IMG/VR virus record: IMGVR_UViG_3300032245_000282
Coordinates: 1-33,252 of that record
Origin: a virus
Direction: 5' to 3' (one strand)
Length of the DNA stretch: 33,252 nucleotides
Positions 12,718 through 23,000 of this stretch are shown piece by piece. The position numbers and the translations under genes were made by a program. A model generated the notes under the pieces. It had not been told where the DNA came from and did not search any database. It worked only from the letters and a program-made list of their open reading frames with translations. Positions within the stretch are counted from its first letter, which is position 1; the number at the start of each line of letters is the position of its first letter.

Positions 12718-13604
12718 TGAGTAACATTTCTATTTTTCAACAAAAAACAGCACCAGTAGCAGGTCGTGAAGTTAGTGAGCTATCTAAGGCATTAGGTGCA
12801 ACCACTAGTACATCCCGTCGTATCACTATGGCTAAGGGTGTATTCCGTCGTATCGTTAATGGTAAAGAAGCAGGTAAGATTAAAGACGGTCACATGAACG
12901 TCATCGTTATCAATGCCTTACCTAAAGTATCTCGTCAGTTCTACGCATCTGCGTATGATCCTGATGCGGCTCCTACTCTGCCAGACTGCTGGTCAAACTT
13001 AGGTGATGTACCTGACCCTAAAGCTGCTAATGCACAAGCAGCAAACTGCGCTAGTTGCCCACAAAACATTGATGGCTCAGGCACTAACGGCAAAGGTCGT
13101 GCATGCCGATTTAACCGTCGTATAGCAGTAGTACTTGAAGGTGATATGAGTGGTGACATTTATCAGTTCAACATCCCAGCTAAGTCATTGTTTGGTAAGG
13201 GCACTGGTAACACACATCCGTTTGAAAGCTATATTAAGTTCTTGCCAGCTAACGGAGAAAGCATTGACCGCATCGTTACTCAGATTTCTTTTGACGAGGA
13301 CGAGACTGCTGACGTATTGAAGTTCACTCCTGTGCGTCATCTAACTGATGAAGAGATTGATGTAGTAGAAGTTGCTCAGGCAACACAAGAGGCTAAGACT
13401 GTAATTCAGTTAACTGTAGCCCAGCAAGATGGTGTTGTTAAATTACCCCCAGCAGCTAAAGCACCAGCCCCAGTATTTAAAGAAGAAGCTGAGGTTGAGG
13501 TAATTGAAGAGCCTGTAGTTAAACGGTCTAAGAAAGCTGAAGCGCCTCCTGCAGCGCCAAAGGCAAATCTAGCTGACGTTGTCAGTGCTTGGTCGGATAG
13601 CTAA
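12717..13604 (+). CDS. Putative single-stranded DNA-binding protein with Cys4 site (295 aa)
   Basis: The central domain (residues about 55-200) is beta-rich and carries four cysteines, Cys91, Cys111, Cys114 and Cys130, spaced as a probable zinc site; basic residues (RRITMAKGVFRR, CRFNRR) surround it. After residue 215 comes a low-complexity acidic/Pro/Ala linker. The tail LADVVSAWSDS combines acidic and aromatic residues, like the protein-recruiting tails of ssDNA-binding proteins. Strong promoter, coupling with the gene before it, and position in a replication block support an ssDNA-binding role analogous to T4 gp32 or T7 gp2.5. No direct family match is claimed. Confidence 0.55.
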   Translation: MSNISIFQQKTAPVAGREVSELSKALGATTSTSRRITMAKGVFRRIVNGKEAGKIKDGHMNVIVINALPKVSRQFYASAYDPDAAPTLPDCWSNLGDVPDPKAANAQAANCASCPQNIDGSGTNGKGRACRFNRRIAVVLEGDMSGDIYQFNIPAKSLFGKGTGNTHPFESYIKFLPANGESIDRIVTQISFDEDETADVLKFTPVRHLTDEEIDVVEVAQATQEAKTVIQLTVAQQDGVVKLPPAAKAPAPVFKEEAEVEVIEEPVVKRSKKAEAPPAAPKANLADVVSAWSDS

Positions 13605-13606
13605 AA

Positions 13607-13864
13607 ATGAGTTACGGCTATAGTGCCAAGACTATTCAGTTAAACAAAAGAGCCGATAGCAGTAGGCTCGGAGTTGCGTTGGGTAGGGCGTCTATTAAAC
13701 TAGGCATATCAGTTGCGGATGTAGCTGGTACGCTTAAAGTTAGCCGTCAAACCGTTTATAACTGGTTCATTGGGTTGTATACACCAAAGGGCAACGTTAC
13801 TAAAGACGTTACTAGATTACTCAATAGTTTTAACAAGCACATTAAAGAAGCAAATTTAAAGTAA
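13607..13864 (+). CDS. XRE/Cro-like helix-turn-helix regulator (85 aa)
   Basis: Residues 22-58 form a five-helix-type HTH: LGRASIKLGISVADVAGTLK then VSRQTVYNWFIG, with the recognition helix SRQTVYNWF. The protein is the size of Cro-like phage regulators. It begins 2 nt after the ssDNA-binding gene and is the last gene before a terminator, so it shares the 12263 promoter. That promoter carries a palindromic -35, so self-regulation is an economical inference. It could instead be a host-gene regulator. Confidence 0.8.
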   Translation: MSYGYSAKTIQLNKRADSSRLGVALGRASIKLGISVADVAGTLKVSRQTVYNWFIGLYTPKGNVTKDVTRLLNSFNKHIKEANLK

Positions 13865-13883
13865 GCCTTACCACTGGAGGTTT

Positions 13884-13907
13884 GGGGGGAGTAGTCCCCC
13901 CTTTTTT
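13884..13907 (+). terminator. Rho-independent terminator
   Basis: A 7-bp stem, GGGGGGA (13884-13890) and TCCCCCC (13895-13901), with GTAG loop followed by six T. It ends the 12322-13864 transcript, 20 nt after the HTH stop. The primase ATG is only 19 nt beyond it. Confidence 0.9.
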
Positions 13908-13925
13908 CCCAACAACGAGACAACG

Positions 13926-16766
13926 ATGGCAAATATTGACCTATTAAACAGAGTGCAAAGCCCCGATGGGTGGCTGACCGTACTCGGCTTAAAGGGAAAG
14001 TCTGCTATACAAGAGCTTGTTCAAACACGGGAAGAATTCGATAAGTATGTAGCAGACTTTTTAGAAAAGGGTAGGGATGTTTATTTTGGCGTAGCTAAGT
14101 TTGAAACCAATTTAAACCGCAAAAAGGAAAACGTAAAAGACCTTAAATCCTTTTGGATTGATTTAGATTGTGGCGAGTCTAAAGCAGAAGTAAATCAAAA
14201 GACAGGTCGCCCTGATGGATACATTGACCAACCTACTGGATTACAAGAGCTACAAAAGTTTTGCAAACTAATCGGATTACCCAAGCCGTTACTTGTTAAC
14301 TCAGGTAGAGGCATCCATGCGTATTGGCCCCTTACTAATCCTGTAAGTAAAGAGGAATGGGAGCCAGTTGCTAATCGTTTGAATGAGCTATGTGTATTGC
14401 ACAACCTTTATGTCGATGCAAGCGTATTTGAAATAGCCCGTGTTCTTAGAGTACCAGGCACACTGAACTTTAAAGATAATCCACCTAAGCCAGTAGAGCT
14501 AATCAGTGATGCACCAGATGTAGAATACGAAACATTTAAAAATTTACTAGGCGTGAAAGAAGCGCCAACAAAACCTTCCGCACCAAAAGAATTAAGTGAG
14601 TTGCAAAAAGCCATGGCTGCTAATACCGTATCACGGTTTAGCAAGATTATGATTCGCAGTGCCAACAATGAAGGTTGTGCACAGTTGTTGTACCAGTATC
14701 AAAACCAAGACTCTGTATCCGAACCTATGTGGTTCAATGCCTTATCTATTGCACACCGTTGCGTAGATAGAGAAACTGCAATCCATAAGATTTCAGAACG
14801 GCATCCTGAGTATTCACCCGAAGATACAGAGAACAAAGCTAGTCACACTGCGTTCGCACAACGATGCGCTACGTTTGAGAAAAATAACCCAGGGGGTTGT
14901 GATGGCTGCCAATGGAAAGGTCGTATCGGTTCTCCTATTGCGTTGGGTAGAGAAATAGTAAAGGCAGAAGAGACAGAGGTTCACGAGACCGAAGAGCTAG
15001 ATGACTTTGCCACACACAAGATACCGTCTTACCCACACCCCTATTTCCGTGGCAAGAACGGTGGCATTTACATAACTGTTAGTAGCGATGAAGAAACAGA
15101 ACCTATATGCGTGTACGAGCATGACTTGTATGTAGTAAAGCGCATGAACGACCCCGACCCTTCTGTAGGTGAGTTAGTACTGTTACGTTTGCATTTACCT
15201 CAAGACGGTGTACGAGAATTTACAATACCGCTTTCTACGGTGGCGGTTAAAGAAAGATTGCGTGAAGCTCTTTCTACCAAGGGTGTGGCAGGAATGCCAA
15301 AACAGATGGATCAATTAATGGCGTTCTTAATGACGTTCATTAAAGAATTGCAATATAAAAAGAAAGCGGAACTTATGAGGACACAATTTGGCTGGGTAGA
15401 TAAAGACAGCAAGTTTATTATTGGCGACAGAGAAATTAACAAGGATGGTGTATTCCATAGCCCGCCATCCACAGTTACACAACAGTTTGCAGAAAGCATG
15501 CACCCTATGGGTACATTTGAGAAGTGGAAAGAAGTATTTAATATGTACGGGGCACCTGGTCTAGAACCCCATGCGTTCGCTGCACTTACTGCGTTTGGCG
15601 CGCCGCTTCTTAAGTTTACTGGTCATAGCGGAGCAATCATAAACTTGATCCACAAAGATTCGGGCACGGGTAAGTCTACTGCGTTGTATATGTGTAACAG
15701 CGTGTACGGGCATCCTGACAAGCTAGCAGCTATTTGGAAAGATACTCTAGCAGCTAAGGTACTGCATCTAGGCATTATGAATAACCTACCGTTTACTGTG
15801 GATGAGATTACCAATCTTACCCCTGCGGACTTCTCCACCCTAGCGTATAGCATGTCTCAAGGTCGTGGTGCAAACAGGTCTAGGTCTGATAAGAACGAGA
15901 TGCGTATTAATAAGACTACTTGGCAGACTATGTCTTTAGCCAGTTCAAACGCTAGCTTCTATGAAAAAATGGGTGTGCATAAGAATAGTCCTGATGGTGA
16001 GATGATGCGCTTGTTAGAGTACCAAATTCACCCAAGTAATATCATCCCTACGCACGTGGCTAAGCACATGTTTGACCATCAGCTTAAAGAGAACTACGGT
16101 CATGCTGGGGACATTTACTGCTCATACCTAGTTAATAACCTAGAGGACGCTAAGAGCAACATGTTAGCTATTCAGCAGAAGATTGATAAGGAGATGCGCC
16201 TAACCAACAAGGAGCGTTTCTGGTCTGCGGTTATTGCTTGTAACCTAACAGGGGGTTTGATTGCCCGTATGCTGGGTCTACACGACTACGATATGAAAGC
16301 TATCTACGCATGGTCTATGCAGATGCTAACTACAGTACGTCAAGACATTGCACCACCAGCTAATAACTCCTCTTCTGTAATTGGTGATTACATTAACCGT
16401 CATATCCAAAACATGTTGGTTGTAAACAACGATACAGACAAGCGTACCAATATGCACTCGTTGCCGATACAAGAGCCACGGGATAAGTTATACATCCGTT
16501 ACGAGCCTGATACAAAGCTAATGTATATCGTTGCCAAGCACTTTAAAAAGGATTGTGTGGAGTCACAAGCATCGTACAAAGACACATTGCATGAACTTAA
16601 AGCTAAGGGCATATTCTTAAAAGGCGATACCAAGCAGATGTCAAAAGGCATGCGGGTCACGTCCCCTGGGGTATATGCGTTGATATTTGATTGTTCTGTG
16701 GCAGACTTTATTAATATAGATGCGATGGTTGCGCCTATAGTTGAGAATGCTAGTAGAGAAGATTAG
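13926..16766 (+). CDS. Primase-helicase: AEP-type primase plus DUF927-like helicase
   Basis: 946 aa. The N-terminus is an archaeo-eukaryotic primase domain: FWIDLDCG with Asp79 and Asp81, SGRGIHAYW with His131, and DASVFEIARVLRVPG with Asp164 as the third acidic residue. Residues about 250-340 are a helical linker with a CATF...GGCDGC cysteine cluster. The C-terminal half is an ATPase with Walker A DSGTGKST (Lys583), Walker B FTVDEI (Asp626, Glu627) and SLASSNASF as a sensor-like segment, the layout of DUF927/SF3-like phage helicases. It probably primes and unwinds at the fork with the family A polymerase. It follows a terminator closely with no visible promoter between, so expression may need read-through or an upstream promoter. 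Confidence 0.88.
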   Translation: MANIDLLNRVQSPDGWLTVLGLKGKSAIQELVQTREEFDKYVADFLEKGRDVYFGVAKFETNLNRKKENVKDLKSFWIDLDCGESKAEVNQKTGRPDGYIDQPTGLQELQKFCKLIGLPKPLLVNSGRGIHAYWPLTNPVSKEEWEPVANRLNELCVLHNLYVDASVFEIARVLRVPGTLNFKDNPPKPVELISDAPDVEYETFKNLLGVKEAPTKPSAPKELSELQKAMAANTVSRFSKIMIRSANNEGCAQLLYQYQNQDSVSEPMWFNALSIAHRCVDRETAIHKISERHPEYSPEDTENKASHTAFAQRCATFEKNNPGGCDGCQWKGRIGSPIALGREIVKAEETEVHETEELDDFATHKIPSYPHPYFRGKNGGIYITVSSDEETEPICVYEHDLYVVKRMNDPDPSVGELVLLRLHLPQDGVREFTIPLSTVAVKERLREALSTKGVAGMPKQMDQLMAFLMTFIKELQYKKKAELMRTQFGWVDKDSKFIIGDREINKDGVFHSPPSTVTQQFAESMHPMGTFEKWKEVFNMYGAPGLEPHAFAALTAFGAPLLKFTGHSGAIINLIHKDSGTGKSTALYMCNSVYGHPDKLAAIWKDTLAAKVLHLGIMNNLPFTVDEITNLTPADFSTLAYSMSQGRGANRSRSDKNEMRINKTTWQTMSLASSNASFYEKMGVHKNSPDGEMMRLLEYQIHPSNIIPTHVAKHMFDHQLKENYGHAGDIYCSYLVNNLEDAKSNMLAIQQKIDKEMRLTNKERFWSAVIACNLTGGLIARMLGLHDYDMKAIYAWSMQMLTTVRQDIAPPANNSSSVIGDYINRHIQNMLVVNNDTDKRTNMHSLPIQEPRDKLYIRYEPDTKLMYIVAKHFKKDCVESQASYKDTLHELKAKGIFLKGDTKQMSKGMRVTSPGVYALIFDCSVADFINIDAMVAPIVENASRED

Positions 16767-16941
16767 TTACAACGTTAACTGGAGAAATTTCAAAGTGGGG
16801 TATTCAATTTTTATACCCTGCATTGACACCAGTGTAGCTAAGAAAGATATCTTACGTGTTACAAAAAGATTAAAGATAGAAGTGATTACAAAATTAGTTA
16901 TTGAAGAAGGGGTGAGGGGCTTACGCATCTGGAGGATTTAA
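16747..16941 (+). CDS. Small conserved-looking phage protein (64 aa)
   Basis: Basic and beta-rich: VEKISYNVNWRNFKVGYSIF, then FIPCIDTS, a helix KKDILRVTKRLK, and a terminal strand IEEGVRGLRIWRI. The ordered strand-helix-strand pattern and the Trp-Arg ending resemble small phage proteins of the DNA metabolism region. An MRF-like or WYL-like nucleic acid contact is possible, but I cannot name a family. It overlaps the primase-helicase by 20 nt and is the last gene of the plus-strand block. Confidence 0.6.
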   Translation: MLVEKISYNVNWRNFKVGYSIFIPCIDTSVAKKDILRVTKRLKIEVITKLVIEEGVRGLRIWRI

Positions 16942-17010
16942 CCTATACTCGGGCGTAGAACAACTCCTTGTTGTTTCTCCTCGGAAGTTAGCTCCTTCCA
17001 ATCCTCTTGA

Positions 17011-17036
17011 ACCCCGCCTAGTGCGGGGTCTTTTTT
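17011..17036 (+). terminator. Rho-independent terminator at the convergence of the two gene blocks
   Basis: Stem ACCCCGC (17011-17017) and GCGGGGT (17023-17029), loop CTAGT, then C and six T. The T-run shares two bases with the stop codon of the giant minus-strand gene. On the minus strand no U-tract follows the hairpin, so it serves mainly plus-strand transcripts. Between 16942 and 17010 I see only a weak AACAA/TTGTT hairpin (16969-16982). Confidence 0.9.
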
Positions 17037-20000
17037 AATCTGCGGAACGAGTGCCTTCAACCAAAGGATAAATATATGGAGCTTGTTTTTCAGACACAGA
17101 TAAGCCTTGGGATGACTTACCACGACGCTCCATACGGGACTGTAAAGACTTACTAATTGTTTCCCCGCTAATAGGTAGCATAGCGTTCTTAGTATTGAAC
17201 TTTTCTATGTCATCTAATATAGACTCAATCTTATCGTCGTCCTCATTACGTACTGCTATATCTAAACGATTAAGTAACGTAGCCGTTTGCTTTTCTATTT
17301 TTGCAACTACCTGTTTTGCCATAAAGTTAGACTTCTGTATTTGTGCTACTTCAGTATTTCCAAACCCTAAAGCCTGCGCAGCTAATTTACCTGTTGTGTA
17401 GAACTCTGCGTTTACAATCTCGTCACCCTTGGTGGTAGTAGCACCTTCTGTGCTTAGTCTATATGCGGTCAAACTACCTCTAAGCCATGCTGGGGAAAGC
17501 TTCTCAAAGCCTCTATTTATTTGCCCATTATTAAAGTCATCAAAAGCACCAGCAATATTTGAGCCTATGCTACCTATAGGACCACTAAAACCAAATATAA
17601 AGCTTTGGAAAGCCTCACGAGAAGTATTTCCAGGGGTATCGTCTCTAAACCACAAGCCGTCTAACGAAGTAGATGCACCAAGATTTAAACCTGTAACTGC
17701 AGATAGCGGACCCATTTCAACACTACGGGCTAATGTTTTAGCATCTTCTTCAGTCAATCCTAAAGCGCTAGCTAGGTTACTGTCGGGACCAAAGTAACTA
17801 GGGATAAATGAGTTTCTAAACCATAAATCTAAGTTGCGTTTACCAAGTGGGTTTCCTTCATCATCTTCATCGTAGTCTTCGTCTTCCTCATCACGCATTA
17901 ATTCACGCATGCCTTCTGCCACACCCATGATAAAGCTGTATAAAGGGAATCCTGTAACACCAGCAAACAAACCAGTCATGCCTAAAGTACCAAAGAACTT
18001 AATTGCTGCTTCTTTTTTTTCGTCTTTATTTAGGAACGGCAACATACCATAGAAGTTACGTACCAAGTACGATGTCATCTGTAGCGGGTAAGTCAAGAAC
18101 TGTGTAGCTAGCTTAGCTCCTGGGCTGCCTTTCATTAACCTAGGCTTGTTGTACTGTGTGTAATTAAATAAGGCATCGTAAGTTAACTGCAAAGCTTTTT
18201 CAGTAGCGGCATTAAACGCAGCTTTATCATCCATGCCCTTTTGCTTGTAATCAGCGTAGGCTAACTCAAAAGACGACATAAACATAATCTCACGGGAGAT
18301 ACGCTCAGCGTGATGGAATGCTCCACCCATAAAGTTAAATACACCCCTAGTACCTCTGCTAATTATATTGTAATATTGCGCAGTAGGAACGTCAGACATT
18401 GCGGTCATATCCCCTGCATAGGTAGACATAAATATATCTTTGTCATTAGCAAAGTTCCAAGCGTCTTTTAGCATTTTTCTGTACGCTGGGTCTTTGTGCT
18501 CATTAACATATTTAGAATCACCAATAGAAGGTTGACCCCAATTAGTGGTTATATCTCCATTGGCATCTGTTTTAGTTGTACCAAATTTATTCCACAGTGC
18601 ACTATACCTAGCAGCGGTTGCAGTTGCTTTTCCTAATCCAAATTCAGCTCCTAAAGTTGGTAAGCCCACTATCGGTAACTGTGTCATCTGTATTAATGCA
18701 GACTTAGGAGAGGTCAGTAACCAATAGAACACAAATTTATTACCTGTTGCAGCAACTTTGTTCCAGTCTATGCCTTCATCAGGGATGCTAGGTGTAATCT
18801 CATCAAGTGCCCTAGCACTAACTTCTCTAATAAGCACAGATAATTTTAACTTGTCTGGGTTCTGTGCTATCTCCGCATATGCAGCCGCTATACCGTTACG
18901 AATCTTATCTGCATAACTTAGGCGGGCTAGTTGATTAGCAGCTGTATGTTGGCTAGTAATAAAGTTGCGGATTGCATCGGCACTAAAACCAGTCTTGCCT
19001 TGGCGGTGTACAAACTTACGACGGATGTCTTTATCAGGCAACGTCATCAAATACATTTGGTAGATATTATCCTTAATAGAGTCCATATCCGCCGCTGCTT
19101 TATTGCTATCTAACATTGCAAAGATTTCTTTAAGCATGTCGCTAGACTCAACATGCTTTTCTCTTAGTTTGCGGATATCATCACCAACGTCTATATCTCC
19201 GTCGGCAATCATGTCATTTAGACTGCGATTAGTACCATTGGCTTTATTAAGCTCAGCAACACGAGCTTCAACAGCAGCATTACGGGCAGTAGCGCTCTCA
19301 AACATATAGAACTCACCACTCTTGCCTTTACCCTTGCTAAACCAGAAGTTGCCATAACGCATCAACGGAAAGTAAATATCTAACAGTCGAGCTTCTTGAA
19401 AGGTTTTAGTAATAGCTGCAATCAGTTTGCCTTTTGGGGTAGACGCATCATTAACATCTCCAGGTACGTTAGAAGACGCAATCTTTTCTTTTAGCAACTT
19501 TTCATGTAAGTCAAACGTTTGCTTGTAGCTATCCCTAGCCATTTTATATATGGCATGTCCTTCTCCGTTTCCAAACTTACCCAAGGCATCCCAGCCAAGC
19601 ATGGTGTACTTTTCACCCGTAATAGGGTTATTTAAAACACCACCTTCATACAATAGCTTTATAGCTGCGGTGCGTTCTGTTCTTTGCTTTTTAAGATTAG
19701 GCAAAGTCTTAGGGTCTGTAGATGGGTTAAGAATATCGTTTTCTATTCGTTTTAGAGCTGGATCATTTTTTATAGCGGTTGCTGCATCAGGGTGTTTAGC
19801 AGGGTCAACTTGTAGCAACGTAGCTGCATTTATTACGTCTGCTAATGCTTTGCCACCTTTTTTGTATTTTTGATTAAAGTTAATCCAAGTAGGTACTTTT
19901 TCTGCTAGTTCACGAATCATGCGAGTGCGCATGCCAGCCATGTCGTTTACGGCAGCATTAATAACTTTTAGGTTGCTAAGTTTATCTCCTGCTATGCGAG

Positions 20001-23000
20001 TAATATCATCTGTTGTAAAAGCGCGCATTACAAGTTTTAATCTCTTTACGCTTATGGTGTTATACACAGCCTTCATTAGTCGAATAGCATCACTAGCATT
20101 TCTAGTTTGCATTATTAACTGACCAATAGAGGTATTCATGTCAGTACTGCTATGAGACAACCTAAGCTTTCTTAGTGTAGTCTCCACCATTTTCAGTTGC
20201 TTAGGCGCTTTAGGTGGCTTAGGGGCTTTGGGTTGTGTAGCCTTAGCTTGTGACGGCTCGCCCAATTCAGCTAATCGTTCGTTTAGTAGGACTTCTTCTT
20301 GGGTTACAGGTGTACTTAATAACTTATTAGTGACAAGCATTAAGTCTTGCAAGGCGGACATATGCTTCTCGTCCATATTAAACATCTTGCGCAAGTCCTG
20401 TACAAACTTAGTAAACAGTTTGTTAATAAACCCAGGTGCTTCACCACCATACTCGCCAGGAGCTAGTAAAAGAAAATCTTGCATCAAAGGTAGAGACAAG
20501 CCGTAAGCTACAAATTCTTTAACATCAGTAAATGCTTCTTTTGGAAGTTTTAGCATCTGAGGAGGGAGCATATCTGCCTCAGCAAGCTGGTCGTATATTT
20601 TCTTAGCATCCTCCATAGTGTCTATAAGTTCTTGGACAGGAACTCGTAGAGCAGCAGGAATGGGTTGTTTGGCGTCTTTTAAAAACTCAAATGCGTTAAT
20701 ACGAGCAATGGTTGCAGCATGTAAGGCTTCGTGCAATATAACAGTATTGTTAATGCCGCCTTTCCGCATTACGTAAATAGTTTTTGTTCCAGGATCAAAA
20801 AGACCCGCTGCATCTTTCATAAACTTTTGTAATTTAGGCGTAGGCATGTCTGCCTCGCTGTCTACTATGACAAACTTAACCCCATTAAGAAATGGTACAA
20901 GGCGCTGGGCTAAAGCTTTTTCAAACGGATTGCCCTTTTGAGCTATATAGTTAAGTGCACCTTTAGCATTATTAAACTTCTCAAATGCCGTGTTATCCTG
21001 TCCATTAGTAGCTTCGATAATTTCGGAACGGCTAGGTGCGCCTAATTTTTGCTTAGCTTCGTGCCTTTGCTTACCAAGCTCACGTTCTTGTGGGTTAGCT
21101 TTCTCTAGTAAAGCAGTAGCTCTTTTACCCGCAGTTTTATTTTTTTGGTCTGGGTCAACAGATAAACCATACGCAGCCGATAGAGCGCCAATGCGTTCTT
21201 CTCTTAGACCAAACAAAGTATCTTGAGCTTCTTTCTCAGTGCCAGAATTTTCAATAATGGCTTGCTCATCAACTACTCTGTTTAGAACCTTTTCAGCTTT
21301 AGTAACTTCAGTAAGAGCATTTTTACCTATATCTTGACGTTGCCTGCGATATTCAGCAGCAGCAGCTATTTGCTCTGGGGTTTTGTCTGTCTTTGGTCGA
21401 CCACGTTGTTTACCAATTTTGACTGGGGGTTTTTCATCTTCTTTAGTATCTGTAGGTGTTTCTTCTTCAGTTACCGTTGTATTCGCAGGTGGTGCTGTAT
21501 TTATATCGCCTTCAGCTAAATTTTCTAAAGCTATTAATTCTTCTACTATGGCACGACCTTCCGTTTCATTAAAGGTACCAGCTTCAAGAATGTTTCTTAA
21601 GTCTATTCTTCTTTGTTCTTGCTCAGCAGTTAATGCGCTTGTTGGGGTAGGTGCACCCATGCCAGCCGCCATTTGTTTTTGACGTAGGCTTTCTTTAGCA
21701 TTTGCTAAGGCTTGCTCATCTGTTAACTGAGGATATTTAGCTTTTAAGTCTGCAGCTAGTGTATTGAGTTCAGTTGCTTCTCCGCCTCCAACATCAGTAG
21801 TAGTCGTGCCAGTTGCTGCCAAGTCTCCTTGGTTAGTGTCAATAGCTCCTGTGTCGGTTCCGCTTGGTCCGCTAGGCACAGAAACGCCTGGTTGATTTGT
21901 TCCACCGATAATTGATTCAAGTCCATCTAATCCACCCTCCTGCAATATGGCGTCACCAGCAATAGCAAAAGCTTCTTCTTCAGTATAAGGACGTCCACCT
22001 GTCCCATCTTTTTTTACTGTCTTAGGGTTTATTGTGCTTCTTAATCTATCAACTTCATCGTTAAACTGTTGCCCCAAAGCATCCATAGCCCCAGGTGCAT
22101 TAAGCTTATCCAGTATTTTCTTTTGCGCTTCAATAATTTTGGCTTCTTTTTCTTGATTCTGCGCAACCTGTGCTTGACCTACTTTTAAGCCTGTGTTTAC
22201 CGTAGTACCACCAACACCCCCAGCAGCTTCAGCGGCAGCGGCATTAATGACGTCCTTAATGTTTTGCTCAGAGAACACGTCTCCTGTTTGCTCACCTAAA
22301 GTACGTTTACCACCAATTTGAACGGCTTCTTGCCCAGCACCAGTAAGACCTTCTTCAGCAATATCTCTAGGCGCTGCTTTAGCACCCGCTTTTAAAGCTT
22401 CTTTTTTGGTTAAGTATTTAACACCTTCTTTACCTGCTCTACTACGTAGAATAGAACCAACAGGACCAAACAGATCTAGAGCACCAGAAGCTAAACCGAT
22501 TGCCATTGTGGTGTCAGAAGTGTCTCTAATGTATTTTTCTATTTCATTTGCTTGTTGCTCAGGGGGCAAATCTTTAACTTTGTTTTGAATAAACTGAAGA
22601 CGATTACCAACAGTCTCACCAACACCCATCGTAGTACCAAGAGCGAATGCACCAGGACCACCTGTAGTTACTGCGGCTAGCATAATAGGCGCAAGTTGTA
22701 CAACGCCAGAACCAACGTTATAGGCAAGCCAGTTTCCAAAGTCTTTAACCGTACCTACGTCTGTAATGTCAGGAGTTACACCTTTAACTTTTTCAGCATC
22801 AGCTTGATACTGCTTAAACAAGGCAAGAGATTCACGCACAAAACCTTGGCGCTTCTCAATAATCCCTTGCTGGTTTTGCTTCATTTGCTCCCTTGCTTCG
22901 GGAGATTTAGCAGCTAGATACATTCTTACTTGGTCTTTTGGTAACCCAAGTCCTTCAGCATCAGCAAGAGAAGTTATTTTGCCTTCGTCAATTTGTTTGT

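Noticed and set aside
16157-16167. CAACATGTTAG, resembling the dispersed palindrome
   Set aside because: Lacks the central base and the first base pair; a similar single hit lies at 24786-24796. Both fit chance.
16969-16982. Weak hairpin AACAA-CTCC-TTGTT as a terminator
   Set aside because: Only five A/T-rich pairs and no T-run; the strong terminator lies 40 nt downstream.
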